Assembly (NCBI GenBank): GCA_000383715.1
Contig: KB911839.1
Span: forward strand, 1-64,000
Origin: Verrucomicrobia bacterium SCGC AAA164-E04
GTDB lineage: Bacteria; Verrucomicrobiota; Verrucomicrobiia; Limisphaerales; AAA164-E04
DNA: 64,000 nucleotides
Direction: 5' to 3'
Under the pieces are notes generated by a model that saw nothing but the letters and a program-made list of their open reading frames with translations, did no database searches and was not told where the DNA came from. Positions within the stretch are counted from its first letter, which is position 1, and each line of letters starts with the position of its first letter. The position numbers and the translations under genes are program-made. Shown here piece by piece: positions 27,935-37,435 of the stretch.

Positions 27935-29128
27935 TCAAGAAAGGATGGCGGCATCCCAATCTTTCCAAACGGGTTCATACCCTGAAATTCGAATTTGCTC
28001 CGCCATTTCCGTGGGGGTACGTTCGTCTGCGATATCGAATTGTCCTGTTGCCTGCGCTGAACCATTATCCCATTCACTGGAACCCTCCACCAATGGTATG
28101 ATGCGCCCTTTGGTCGTCTGGTGCAGGTTCTCTTTTCCTGCGCCAGTGTAACCTCCTGGTTCAGTGTGGCTTCCTGCGCTCATCATGGTAATGCCCAATG
28201 GGATCAGCCCGTTTCGCAGTGATGAAGGTTCGCGTGTCGATAACACCAGTCCCACATCAGGAAAACATATCCGGAAAGCAGTGATCAATTGTACCAAATG
28301 CATATCCGAGAGATGAGTCAATGGTTGAAAAGATCCGGCACATGGGCGGAGCCTTGGGAAGGATAGTGTGATCTGAGCTTTCCAGCATGTCTTGAGCAAG
28401 TACTCGGTGTGAGCTGCCAGAGCAAGCGCTTCATGTCTCCAGTCGGCCAGCCCAAATAAAGCGCCAATGCCAAGGCGCCTGAATCCTGCTTCATAGGCCC
28501 TTTCCGGAGTGACTAATCGCCAATCGAAATCTTTCTTGGGGCCTGCGGTGTGCATTTGTTGATAAATCTCAGGGTCATAAGTTTCCTGATACACGATTAA
28601 CCCCTCCGCGCCTGCCTGAACCATTGGGCGATATTCATCTGTTTCCATTGGGCCTACCTCAAGTGACAAACCTGGCACGGTTGGCTTGAGAGCCTTCAGG
28701 CAGGTTTCCATGTAGCCCGAGGATACAAATTTAGGATGTTCTCCAGCAACCAGCAGTATATTTCGAAACCCCTGACTGCCAATTTCTCTTGCCTCACGCA
28801 CTACCTCATCGACTTCAAGCGTCACTCGCAAGATTGGGTTATCTCTGGAGAAACCACAATATTGGCAATTGTTTATGCACTCGTTTGACAGGTAGAGCGG
28901 TGCAAACAAGCGAATGACCTTACCAAATCGCTGTTGAGTAATGGTTTTGGATGCATGGCAGAGCTGCTCCAGATGGTTTTCTGCTTCAGGCGAAACAAGC
29001 GCCATGAAGCGTTGCATCACGCTGCCTGAACCCTGCAGTGCCTGCAATACCTTGTCGGGCGTTGCAGCATTGCTCCTGTCGCGCCATTGTCCCAGGGGGA
29101 GTCGATGAAATGTTTCGACAAAACTCAC
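27935..29128 (-). CDS. thiH: 2-iminoacetate synthase ThiH, radical SAM
   Basis: This 397-residue radical SAM enzyme cleaves tyrosine to give dehydroglycine (2-iminoacetate) for thiazole formation in thiamine synthesis. The cluster motif CxxxCxxC is Cys84, Cys88, Cys91 in NECINNCQYCGFSRDN. LLVAGEHP, EVGPMETDEYRPMVQAGAEG and VYQETYDPEIY are also typical of ThiH. The C-terminal Cys/His part lies in the SAGSHTEPGGY region. The N-terminal segment before the barrel is of normal length. thiS follows after 29 bases. Presence of ThiH rather than ThiO points to anaerobic-tolerant or facultative thiazole synthesis. Confidence 0.93.
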   Translation of the reverse strand: MSFVETFHRLPLGQWRDRSNAATPDKVLQALQGSGSVMQRFMALVSPEAENHLEQLCHASKTITQQRFGKVIRLFAPLYLSNECINNCQYCGFSRDNPILRVTLEVDEVVREAREIGSQGFRNILLVAGEHPKFVSSGYMETCLKALKPTVPGLSLEVGPMETDEYRPMVQAGAEGLIVYQETYDPEIYQQMHTAGPKKDFDWRLVTPERAYEAGFRRLGIGALFGLADWRHEALALAAHTEYLLKTCWKAQITLSFPRLRPCAGSFQPLTHLSDMHLVQLITAFRICFPDVGLVLSTREPSSLRNGLIPLGITMMSAGSHTEPGGYTGAGKENLHQTTKGRIIPLVEGSSEWDNGSAQATGQFDIADERTPTEMAEQIRISGYEPVWKDWDAAILS

Positions 29129-29179
29129 TGCGTCACTATGGAGCAGAGCTGCTTCTGCCGCAAACGGAATGAGGAAAAA

Positions 29180-30754
29180 TTAATGATTTTCGCCCTGTCC
29201 ACCCAATGCATCCTCCAATTGGTGACAAATGGATCGAAGGATTTGGATGCGTGCAAACTTCTTGTTGTTGCCTGCCACAATAGTCCAAGGAGCATTTTGT
29301 GTGTTGGTCAGGCCGATCATGTTGTTGACTGCCAATTCATATTGAGGCCATTTTTCACGATTTCGCCAGTCTTCATCCGTAATCTTGTGGCGTTTATAGG
29401 GAATTTTCAATCGCTTCTTGAATCGTTCCATTTGCTTCTCCTGATTGATATGCAGCCAAAATTTGCATACAACCGTACCGTGATCAGTTAACTGCCGCTC
29501 GAATTCATTAATTTCCTGATAGGCCCTTTTCCACTCGTGTTCTTTGGCAAATTTTTCAATCCGTTCGACAAGCACTCTGCCATACCAGGATCGATCGAAT
29601 ATAGTGATGCGGCCAGCTCTTGGCAGAGGGTTCCAAAATCGCCATAAATAGTGGTAATTACTTTCTTCAGGAGTAGGTGCAGCTACACAGACTATTCGAT
29701 ACAGACGAGCATCAATCGCAGCTGTGACCCTTTTGATTGCACTACCCTTACCTCCAGCATCCCAACCTTCAAACACGAGGACCGTGGAAATATTTCTGTC
29801 GTATGCTTCCCAGAAAAGCCGGTGCAAGCGTCCCTGCCAGGTAATCAGGGCTTGTTCGTAAATTCCTGCTTCGAGACGTTGCTCAAGATCGACCTCTGCA
29901 AGGAAATTTTTCTCAACTTTAGGAATCGTGATTTGAGGCTTTTTCTTGGGGCGGGCTGATTTTTCCAGCTTGATTGCTTGAATCATTGCTTCGTGCAACA
30001 ATCGGCCGACAGTCACGTTTCGCCACTCCTTGATGGAAGCATCCACGATATGCCAGGGCGCTTCCTTACTGCGTGTGGAAAGGATCAATTGTTCAGCGGC
30101 TTCTGAAAACTGCTCGTAAAGATTGTGGTGTTTCCAGTCATCACGCATGGCACGCCAATGTTCCTGAGGATTTTCATAGAGATCCTTGAGTCGCCGATGC
30201 TGAGCTCCTTTGGTAAGATGCATCCAGATTTTTACCTGAATGGTGCCATCTTTAAGGACCATGTTTTCAAAGAATCTAATGTCTTTGCTTATTTCAGAAA
30301 CCCATTCAGTGCCGCGTTTCTCGTGGACGTATTTGTCAATCGGATCGGTATACATGCCTCCGAACCAGATAGCAATTCTCCCTCGGCTAGGTAGTGATTG
30401 CCAATAACGCCACTGATAAGGGCGATCTGTGGCGTTGGCTGCCATGTCCCAAAAACTATGTGTGTCCAAACCTCTTGGGTCCAACCACTCATTGAGGATT
30501 TGGATTACTTCACCCTTGCCTGCGCCATCGACTCCTCCAATCGTAATAACCACCGACTGTGAAGTTTCATTAAGGGCACGCTGCGCTAGCAGGAGATCTG
30601 CCCTGAGACTGGTTATAAGCTCATCATACGCTTTGCGACCAATTTTTTCGGCAGATTCCATCGAGTGAAATACGTCTTCCTGAGTGACCACTTCGCATTT
30701 CATGGGGAACTTGTCAACGGGCTGTATTTTGTCGAATTCAACGAATGGATGCAA
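29180..30754 (-). CDS. pap: Two-domain PPK2, polyphosphate:AMP phosphotransferase
   Basis: The 524 residues form two tandem PPK2 domains, the arrangement of class II PPK2 enzymes that phosphorylate AMP to ADP using polyphosphate. The first domain has a P-loop GGVDGAGKGEV at 73-83, and the second EGWDAGGKGSAIKR near residue 330, followed by FDRSWYGRVLVERIE (lid and arginines). In studied two-domain enzymes the C-terminal half is catalytic; here the N-terminal half also keeps many conserved residues (WFGGMYTDPIDKY differs from the usual FDRSWY). It is cytoplasmic, used in nucleotide rescue and polyphosphate turnover. It is monocistronic, with a 51-base gap to thiH and a terminator of the next gene upstream. 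Confidence 0.88.
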   Translation of the reverse strand: MHPFVEFDKIQPVDKFPMKCEVVTQEDVFHSMESAEKIGRKAYDELITSLRADLLLAQRALNETSQSVVITIGGVDGAGKGEVIQILNEWLDPRGLDTHSFWDMAANATDRPYQWRYWQSLPSRGRIAIWFGGMYTDPIDKYVHEKRGTEWVSEISKDIRFFENMVLKDGTIQVKIWMHLTKGAQHRRLKDLYENPQEHWRAMRDDWKHHNLYEQFSEAAEQLILSTRSKEAPWHIVDASIKEWRNVTVGRLLHEAMIQAIKLEKSARPKKKPQITIPKVEKNFLAEVDLEQRLEAGIYEQALITWQGRLHRLFWEAYDRNISTVLVFEGWDAGGKGSAIKRVTAAIDARLYRIVCVAAPTPEESNYHYLWRFWNPLPRAGRITIFDRSWYGRVLVERIEKFAKEHEWKRAYQEINEFERQLTDHGTVVCKFWLHINQEKQMERFKKRLKIPYKRHKITDEDWRNREKWPQYELAVNNMIGLTNTQNAPWTIVAGNNKKFARIQILRSICHQLEDALGGQGENH

Positions 30755-30810
30755 CGTTTCGTTATGAAATTATCTCGTTCTCGAGAAGGTGGGGAGGCTT
30801 GGTGGGGAAA

Positions 30811-30852
30811 CAAAAAAACTCCGGCGTAATGAAGGATCAAAACGCCGGAGTT
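30811..30852 (-). terminator. Rho-independent terminator of the CBM9 gene
   Basis: Read leftward, an 11-pair stem AACTCCGGCGT (30852-30842) and ACGCCGGAGTT (30827-30817) with a 14-base loop is followed by a run of seven T (30812-30818 as A on the plus strand). It begins 18 bases after the stop of the CBM9-repeat gene. Stem strength and T-tract are both good. Confidence 0.88.
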
Positions 30853-30869
30853 GGATATATAATCAAGCC

Positions 30870-33464
30870 TTATCTGACCCGGTAGAATGCTTGGCTTGCG
30901 GAAGCTTCAATAGCGACGCCGCTAGCGGCATTGTCAACAGCTGACCATGGACCTGTGACAGCAGTTGCTGATTGAAGTGTGCCATTGCCCTCCCACGTCA
31001 GCACAATCACACCATCGGTCATGCTAATCGAAACATCAGCCGCACTGTCTCCGCCGTCAGAACTCGCTTGCCCGAGGACCAAAATGCCATAGGTGAATTC
31101 ATTGTGAGGAGAACCATTCCAGTTAAGCTGGGATTTACGGCCTGCTCCATCGTCGTCATTCATCGCAATGTTAAAACCTACACTGGCACCATCAGCAATG
31201 CCCAATGATGCTTTGGTGATTTTAAATTCCATTTGGTAACCTTCATCTGTTCCAGTAGTGGCTGCAAACCAGTCTGCAGATGCTCCGAAACTTGGATTGT
31301 TGGCTTCATTGTCACGTCGTGCCCCATTGGGAGTCAGGACGTATTGACCCTCAAATTGTTTTTCAGTGTCGCGACCAGCCAAGTTACTTTCATCGGCATC
31401 AAAGAATATCTCAATGCTGTCATCCACCCATGTTTGTCCGTCTTCTGACCCGGCTTCTGCGCTGTCAGTGTAAATCTGGTCGTCAATTGCATCGATACCC
31501 ACGTAGATTGCCTCATCATCATGCACGATCCAGGCTGTCAAACTATGATCGCCATCTTCCCATTCATCATTACCAACTCCAATATGATATGATCCGGTGT
31601 GACTGTTCAAAACAACAGCAGTTGCACTTTCGTATTCGGCCGCATTCACGACACCATCTATCGTCGGTGTGCTGGATTTAGGTGCAGTGTAAGTGCGTCC
31701 ACCGATGAACAAGTTGCCATAGGTTGATTCAATATGCGTGGCACCGGACCAAAGCACCTGGCGATTGGATCCACCACTGGTGTCGTCATCATTCACACCG
31801 ACATTGAAACCAATAACATCACCCGGTTGAGGGTTGCCTATGGCGTCGAGAGAGATTCTGAATTCCGCAACATATCCCGTATCCGTTAATTCTGTGAGCG
31901 CATACCATGCATCATTTGGACCGTAACCGGGATTACCTGCTTCAGCTTGGCGGTAGGCGTTGTTGGCAGTGATGACAAATTGCCCGCCCGTGTCGATCAC
32001 TTCCGGGTTTCCGTCTGTGCTTCGCTCGTCGAAATTACTATTATCTCCATCAATGAAGATTTCAACACTGTCATCCAGCCATGTTTGACCGTTCTCAGAT
32101 CCAGCTTCGGCACTATCGGTCTCAATCCAATCATCCTTGATTTCAATGGCGATATATAAATTTTCATCATCGACGCCAGCATAGATGTTGTATTCTAGAT
32201 CGTTGGCATCAAAGGGTAACTCAGAAGGACCATCAACGGGACCACCCCCTCTGAACAAATCTTCCAGATTTTCATCATAACTGACGCGCCAATAGTTGCC
32301 TGCGGCACCGCCTGCCCAGCTCCAGGACTCGTTGGGATCGAGAATACCATCAATGATTGGTGCTTCGGGTAATTGAAGTGCCACTTGAGTTTTTGTGTCA
32401 TCCAGCGCTGGTCCATCTCCAACCACTGGTGGCTTTTCCTCTGGATCAGTGGGCTCGCCACCACCACCACCGCCACCTGTTTCGCTTGCAGCTGCAAAGA
32501 TGATCTCGCCTGTGCCACCATGTGAAAGCCGCCCCGAACTACTGATGATAGGGTCATGCCATTTTTCATACTCTTTGTTGGCAATTTCCTCCTCCGTGTA
32601 ATACTCAGCTTCTTCAGCATTCCAACCTTCGAACCTCGCGCGATTAGCCCAGAAATATTGAAGTTCCAGATCTTGGCTTCTATCGCCTGATCCATTGATC
32701 CCTGGTCCAGCCTTGTCATCGTCATCAATGGCAATGTTGAATCCCATGGTATATCCATCCTGCAGTTTGTTGCCTGTATCGGGATCTTCGAAGAGTCGTT
32801 TGTGAAATCTGACTTCCAGTTGCCAGCCTCCATCGACTGGTCCACCGACCCCCCATACATCACCGTCTTCACCATAACTCATATCTTCGACGGCGGTACT
32901 CCAGCGTCCGGTTCCACGAGCTCCAGCTTCTTCGTCCCACACAGAGAATTGACCCTTGTAATTGAAATAGCAATGACCTCCGAAAGGATCGTTCGAATTA
33001 TCCGTGTTGTTGTCGTACCGATCGTTCATGGCATCAATGACGATTTCTACAGAATCATCTTTCCAGAACTGGGTGTTTTCATCATCGGAATTAAGAACAT
33101 CGTCATTGACATCCACTCCAACATAAAAATAGGTCTCATCGTGAGCCAACCAGTATGTAAAGCTGGAATCGGCGGCATCGTCCCAGGATCGATCTGCTGG
33201 AAAATCAAGGATCCATGCATTGTCGCCGGGAGTAACGTTGATCCCTGAAAACCCACCATATTCTGCCGGGTTTGTCTTACCATCAACAGAGATGGATCCA
33301 TTATCCACCATCGGCACAGTAAGTGTTGTTTTATCTACATCGGACCAAGGTCCTTCTGAAGTTGGATCGAAGTCCAAGACTTGAGCAGAAGAATGGTGTT
33401 GAACAAGCATGGACGCACTGAGGATCACGCATGCCTTGCCTAGCATTCCAAATCGGGGGTTCAT
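30870..33464 (-). CDS. Secreted protein with three CBM9-like domains
   Basis: This 864-residue exported protein has a signal peptide at about 1-27. Three repeats of a CBM9/DOMON-like sugar-binding fold follow: VDGKTNPAEYGG...YFYVGVDVNDD...WKDDSVEIVID, then IDGILDPNESW...LYIAIEIKDDW...WLDDSVEIFIDGD, and IDGVVNAAEYES...IYVGIDAIDDQ...WVDDSIEIFFDAD. Repeats two and three are closest to each other, sharing DSAEAGSE.GQTW. Each ends in GFN(I/V)..NDDD. A Gly-rich linker (GGGGGGGEP) separates one and two. The C-terminus LTWEGNGTLQSATAVTGPWS...FYRVR resembles a short domain common in secreted Verrucomicrobiota proteins. No catalytic domain is seen, so a binding role is inferred. It lies downstream of NamZ on the same strand with a strong terminator. 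Confidence 0.85.
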   Translation of the reverse strand: MNPRFGMLGKACVILSASMLVQHHSSAQVLDFDPTSEGPWSDVDKTTLTVPMVDNGSISVDGKTNPAEYGGFSGINVTPGDNAWILDFPADRSWDDAADSSFTYWLAHDETYFYVGVDVNDDVLNSDDENTQFWKDDSVEIVIDAMNDRYDNNTDNSNDPFGGHCYFNYKGQFSVWDEEAGARGTGRWSTAVEDMSYGEDGDVWGVGGPVDGGWQLEVRFHKRLFEDPDTGNKLQDGYTMGFNIAIDDDDKAGPGINGSGDRSQDLELQYFWANRARFEGWNAEEAEYYTEEEIANKEYEKWHDPIISSSGRLSHGGTGEIIFAAASETGGGGGGGEPTDPEEKPPVVGDGPALDDTKTQVALQLPEAPIIDGILDPNESWSWAGGAAGNYWRVSYDENLEDLFRGGGPVDGPSELPFDANDLEYNIYAGVDDENLYIAIEIKDDWIETDSAEAGSENGQTWLDDSVEIFIDGDNSNFDERSTDGNPEVIDTGGQFVITANNAYRQAEAGNPGYGPNDAWYALTELTDTGYVAEFRISLDAIGNPQPGDVIGFNVGVNDDDTSGGSNRQVLWSGATHIESTYGNLFIGGRTYTAPKSSTPTIDGVVNAAEYESATAVVLNSHTGSYHIGVGNDEWEDGDHSLTAWIVHDDEAIYVGIDAIDDQIYTDSAEAGSEDGQTWVDDSIEIFFDADESNLAGRDTEKQFEGQYVLTPNGARRDNEANNPSFGASADWFAATTGTDEGYQMEFKITKASLGIADGASVGFNIAMNDDDGAGRKSQLNWNGSPHNEFTYGILVLGQASSDGGDSAADVSISMTDGVIVLTWEGNGTLQSATAVTGPWSAVDNAASGVAIEASASQAFYRVR

Positions 33465-33570
33465 GATGATACACTAGCGAGGGTGTCCATCAGATATCAA
33501 TCATAAAATACTGCCATGTGCTCAACATGCTTTCGTATTTTTTCTCAGGAGGAGATCCCAACGGTCCACT

Positions 33571-34827
33571 TTACTTTGAAGATCTGTAGATCAGGTAGGG
33601 GAGACGTTTGGACTGGAATTTTTCAAGGCCATGACGCCAGGACTCTACAATATTATCGACGGAGCGCCCAACCTGAAGGTCCAGCCGTGTGGCATTGGTG
33701 CCATTGACTTTATCAAAAAGCCCCCAGTTTTTGCCGGCCTCATTTTGGATGCGGATCATGTCCTTGCCCTGTTCCTTGCGCATGGCTTCGATGACATACA
33801 GATTCACCGGCGTGAGGGGAGCCCGGACAGGATCTATGAAATCCACTTTGACTGCAGGAATGGTCTTTCCTTTGTAGCGCCCGCGCGCAATCGTTGTTTT
33901 TATGGCACGAAAATTCAGTCCTGGAAGCTTCAGGGCGTTCAGATAACGACTGACTTTATTCGCATCCAGCCAGGCTGAGCCGAATAGTTCGAAGGGCATT
34001 TGGGTGCCAAATCCCAGATCCAAGCCGCCAATTTCTCCAACCATACCCATCGCCACCTGAAATAAAGGAGAGTGGGCATGAGGCACAAGAGGTGAGGTTG
34101 GTTTCCAGCTCAGTCCTGTGTCCCTCCAGACCATGTCCCTTTTCCAGCCTCGCATTGGAACGATGTAGAGCACGCATGGGTGTTCAATCATACCTTCCTT
34201 GTTGAGCAATCTTGCGAGTTCTCCACATGTCATCCCGTAGACATATGGAATGGGCCATTGTCCTACCATGGACCTGAAGCGTGGATTGAACAGTGGCCCC
34301 TCAACACGAATGCCACCGAGCGGATTGGGGCGATCCAGTACCATGAATTCTACTCCAGCTTTTCCGCATGCATTCATTGCCATGCCCATGGAACTGATAA
34401 AAGTGTAGGATCGCGCTCCTGTATCCTGCAGGTCATAAACCAGGATGTCGATGCGTCTCAGCATCGCCTCAGTGGGTTTGCGTATGGGCCCTGGCCCATA
34501 GAGTGAGAATACAGGTAAACCAGTGACCTGGTCCGTTCCATCGCGCACTTCTTTTCCTGCCGATGCTTTACCATCCAATCCGTGCTCTGCGCCAAACAGG
34601 GCGACCAGATTTACTTCCGGGGCCCGGTGTAATAACTGGATCGTAGATACTCCCCGGCTATTGATCCCGCTTGGATTGGTGAGAAGCCCTACTCGTTTCC
34701 CCCTTAATGGCTCGAACTTGAGCACTTCCAGCATGTCACTTCCCAACTCCACCCTCGCCTGCAGGCCTGAGTTTGCAAATGCAAAAAGGACAATTATCAA
34801 TGGCAGGAGGAGCTTTGTTTTCAACAT
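33571..34827 (-). CDS. namZ: DUF1343 exo-beta-N-acetylmuramidase NamZ-like
   Basis: Starting at ATG 34827 gives a 418-residue product with a signal peptide MLKTKLLLPLIIVLFAFA at the N-terminus; the longer frame from 34863 would bury it. Family motifs are GLLTNPSGI, LFGAEHGLDG, DGTDQVTGLPVFSLYG, DIQDTGAR-like DLQDTGARSYT, DRPNPLGG, YGMTCGELARLL and QMPFELFG. This is the DUF1343 family, whose characterised member NamZ removes terminal N-acetylmuramic acid from peptidoglycan fragments. The protein is likely periplasmic and supports cell-wall recycling or use of wall debris. The CBM9 gene follows 106 bases downstream. Confidence 0.88.
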   Translation of the reverse strand: MLKTKLLLPLIIVLFAFANSGLQARVELGSDMLEVLKFEPLRGKRVGLLTNPSGINSRGVSTIQLLHRAPEVNLVALFGAEHGLDGKASAGKEVRDGTDQVTGLPVFSLYGPGPIRKPTEAMLRRIDILVYDLQDTGARSYTFISSMGMAMNACGKAGVEFMVLDRPNPLGGIRVEGPLFNPRFRSMVGQWPIPYVYGMTCGELARLLNKEGMIEHPCVLYIVPMRGWKRDMVWRDTGLSWKPTSPLVPHAHSPLFQVAMGMVGEIGGLDLGFGTQMPFELFGSAWLDANKVSRYLNALKLPGLNFRAIKTTIARGRYKGKTIPAVKVDFIDPVRAPLTPVNLYVIEAMRKEQGKDMIRIQNEAGKNWGLFDKVNGTNATRLDLQVGRSVDNIVESWRHGLEKFQSKRLPYLIYRSSK

Positions 34828-34835
34828 ATGATACC

Positions 34836-34863
34836 AATATACTAAAATACTGCACTTTCTCAA
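34836..34863 (-). promoter_or_regulatory. Candidate sigma-70 promoter of namZ
   Basis: On the minus strand TTGAGA (34863-34858), a 16-base spacer and TATATT (34841-34836) resemble a vegetative promoter. The -10 is only 8 bases before the chosen ATG at 34827, so transcription would begin at about the start codon, giving a leaderless mRNA. The match could be chance. Confidence 0.3.
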
Positions 34864-34999
34864 ACAGCAGGATGCATATCATTTTAAAGTATTTCGTTTT
34901 TGTCCAGCTTAGGGAACGGAATCTCGGTTTTCATCAGTTGCAATATCAAGCATTCCGGGTTAGGAATGTTTATCCAAAAATGTAATCATAGCCTACTTC

Positions 35000-37435
35000 A
35001 TGCATGCGCAACTAACCTTATTTCTCTCCCTGTTTTTAGGCGGATTGGTTTTGAACGGGAATGAGCTGGATCTTGAAAGGATAATAGCCAAACACTGCTT
35101 TGATTGTCACGGTGATCAAAAATCCAAAGGTGGACTTAACCTGCAGCAGCTTCTTCAATCAAAACCATTGATCAGGCATCGCAAATCCTGGGATCATGTC
35201 CTTGAATTGGTTCAACAAAAGGAGATGCCACCTGAAGAGGATTCACGCATCACTCCAGAGGAACATCGTAAACTTCTGGCGCTTCTGGATAAGGAGGTGA
35301 ATCATTTTGATTTTTCAACTGTTAACGATCCCGGATTCGAACAGACACGACGCTTGAGTAAGCATGAGTATTTGAACACTGTCCGTGATTTGTTTGGCGT
35401 TTCTCAATTACCGGATCTGAAGTTCCCCGATGAGATGGCAGGCGCCAGTGGGTTTGATAATTCCTCAAATACGTTGTTTTTGCAGACCTCATTGATGAGT
35501 CGCTATATTGCAGCAGCAGAACGTGTGGTCTCCTCATTGATGCCTGATACAACGGCAAACACCAAACTGCTAGCCGTGCGCAAGCGCATGATCGTTGCGT
35601 ATCCCAACGCCGAAACGACTGCTTCCGAGGCGGCCCAGCGTGTGCTGCAGCAGTTATTGTTGAGGGCTTACCGGAGGCCTTCGACACCAGATGAAATTCA
35701 GCGGTATCTGCTTTTGTTTGATTCGGTCTACAGAGTTGACAGCACTTTGAAGGGCTACGAGTTGGCCATCAAACAATGCATTCAAGCTGCTCTCATTTCC
35801 CCTAAGTTTTTGTTCCGGACCGAATCTGACTCTGAATCCACCGAGCCATACCGCATTGATTCCTTCGAGCTGGCTTCCAGATTATCTTATTTTCTCTGGG
35901 CGAGCATGCCGGACGGCGAGCTGCTGGACGCAGCCTTCAAGGATAACCTGCATCAGCCTGAATTACTGGCAAAGCAGGTCAGGCGCATGGTGAAGGATGA
36001 AAAAGCTGATACCCTAGGGGATTTATTTGCAGCTCAGTGGCTAGGTTTTGGCCTTCTTGGGAACCGGATTCGCCTGGACCCCATCGACAACCCCTGGTGC
36101 ACGGATAGTTTGATGCAGTCCATGCGCGAAGAGTCCGCATTGTTTTTTGTTTCCCTGGTGCGCGGTAATCGTTCTGTCACGGACTTGATCAATGCACCTT
36201 ACACCTTCATGAACGAGGAACTTTCGAGAGAAATTTACGGTTTGGATTCCATTCGTGGTAACCATATGAGGCAGGTAACGCTCAATGATTCTGAGCGGGC
36301 GGGTATGTTGACTCATGGGAGTCTGATGGCGATCACTTCGAACTACAAAGAGACAAGCCCCATCAAACGTGGTTATTGGATCCTTGAAACCCTCCTAGGG
36401 AAACCTTTACCGCCGCCTCCACCGAATGCGGGTGCATTCAGGGAAGCATTGGAGAATAACGACGCTCTCACCTTCCAGGAAAAAGTAGAGCTTCATTCGA
36501 ATCGTGCGAGCTGCAAATCATGCCACAGTAAGATCGATCCGCTTGGTTTCAGCCTTGAAAATTTCGATTACTTCGGGCGGTGGCGAGATTCTTATCGCGT
36601 CTGGAGGCCAGAGCGGGAGAACCATGATGTCTGGCTGCTGCTGCAGTCGATGCAATTGATGGATGCAAATGAATTACATCGTCGACTGGTCAATATTGAT
36701 CTGGAACCAGATGATTTTCGATGGGCCCAGCAGGTTTTTGCCCGATTGATGCAGCTCGACAAACCCGATCAGAAATCTGAAATTGATGAAACCATTACCC
36801 CTGTCGACCAGCGTCGATTGCTCATGATCCTGGAAGAAATGGAAATTGAGCCCATCGAGTCGGAGGACCCTTGGTTTCAGGCAATTCATGAAGGCATCAA
36901 TGTGTTGCGGAGCATTCCGGCGGAAAAGCTGCAAGATAAGGTGAATTCCTTGGAATTACCAGATGATGAGAAGCAGGCATGCCTGATTTTAATCAGCCGT
37001 GCACTGAACTTGCCGCAGGTGGATTTCAAAACTCGATTATCCGATCTCGGGGAAGAAACTCTGGATCAGCTTGCAGGTTGTCTGGAAGCCCTGGGAATCA
37101 TGGACTGGGAAGAGGAAGAAAATGACGGGGAAGATCGGTTCGATTTGGTTGAGATTACTGGCAATGTCGAATTGTCAGATGGAACTCGGCTGCAAGGTCC
37201 CACAGGACTGCGTCAGAATTTGTTGGCCCGCCATCTGGATGACATGAGCCGTCAATTAATTCGCAAAATGTTATCCTACGCTCTGGGGCGTCAGCTGGAA
37301 TATTATGACGAAAAGGCTGTCGAGGACATCATGAGCCATTTGAAGAAGCAAAACTACGCATTTGATGCTTTGATACATGGCATTGTTACCAGTTACCCAT
37401 TTCAATTTAAAAAGGCCGCTCACGATTCCCAATGA
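35000..37435 (+). CDS. DUF1587/1592/1588/1585 planctomycete-type cytochrome protein
   Basis: The 811-residue exported protein (signal peptide about 1-20) starts with a cytochrome c-like domain bearing CFDCH (Cys33, Cys36, His37). DUF1587 follows (RRLSKHEYLNTVRDLFGV), then DUF1595/DUF1592 (AYRRPSTPDEI, SRLSYFLWASMPDGELL, FAAQWLGF), DUF1588 (RAGMLTHGSLMAITSNYKETSPIKRGYWIL, CKSCHSKIDPLGFSLENFD near 505-525) and DUF1585 at the end (ALGRQLEYYDE). Between DUF1588 and DUF1585, about residues 535-715 form an unusual acidic insertion not seen in the standard domain order. The function of the family is unknown, though linked to envelope redox or polysaccharide metabolism. It overlaps the DUF1552 gene by 4 bases. 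Confidence 0.9.
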   Translation: MHAQLTLFLSLFLGGLVLNGNELDLERIIAKHCFDCHGDQKSKGGLNLQQLLQSKPLIRHRKSWDHVLELVQQKEMPPEEDSRITPEEHRKLLALLDKEVNHFDFSTVNDPGFEQTRRLSKHEYLNTVRDLFGVSQLPDLKFPDEMAGASGFDNSSNTLFLQTSLMSRYIAAAERVVSSLMPDTTANTKLLAVRKRMIVAYPNAETTASEAAQRVLQQLLLRAYRRPSTPDEIQRYLLLFDSVYRVDSTLKGYELAIKQCIQAALISPKFLFRTESDSESTEPYRIDSFELASRLSYFLWASMPDGELLDAAFKDNLHQPELLAKQVRRMVKDEKADTLGDLFAAQWLGFGLLGNRIRLDPIDNPWCTDSLMQSMREESALFFVSLVRGNRSVTDLINAPYTFMNEELSREIYGLDSIRGNHMRQVTLNDSERAGMLTHGSLMAITSNYKETSPIKRGYWILETLLGKPLPPPPPNAGAFREALENNDALTFQEKVELHSNRASCKSCHSKIDPLGFSLENFDYFGRWRDSYRVWRPERENHDVWLLLQSMQLMDANELHRRLVNIDLEPDDFRWAQQVFARLMQLDKPDQKSEIDETITPVDQRRLLMILEEMEIEPIESEDPWFQAIHEGINVLRSIPAEKLQDKVNSLELPDDEKQACLILISRALNLPQVDFKTRLSDLGEETLDQLAGCLEALGIMDWEEEENDGEDRFDLVEITGNVELSDGTRLQGPTGLRQNLLARHLDDMSRQLIRKMLSYALGRQLEYYDEKAVEDIMSHLKKQNYAFDALIHGIVTSYPFQFKKAAHDSQ

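Noticed and set aside
30778-30787. TTCTCGAGAA palindrome upstream of the PPK2 gene
   Set aside because: A 10-base palindrome is expected by chance several times in a window of this size.
31280-31681. Long antisense frames across the CBM9-repeat gene
   Set aside because: Repetitive Asp/Gly codons on the coding strand leave the opposite strand free of stops; the products are low-complexity.
32457-32478. GGT-type triplet repeat in the CBM9 gene
   Set aside because: It only encodes the Gly linker between domains and keeps the frame; no independent feature.
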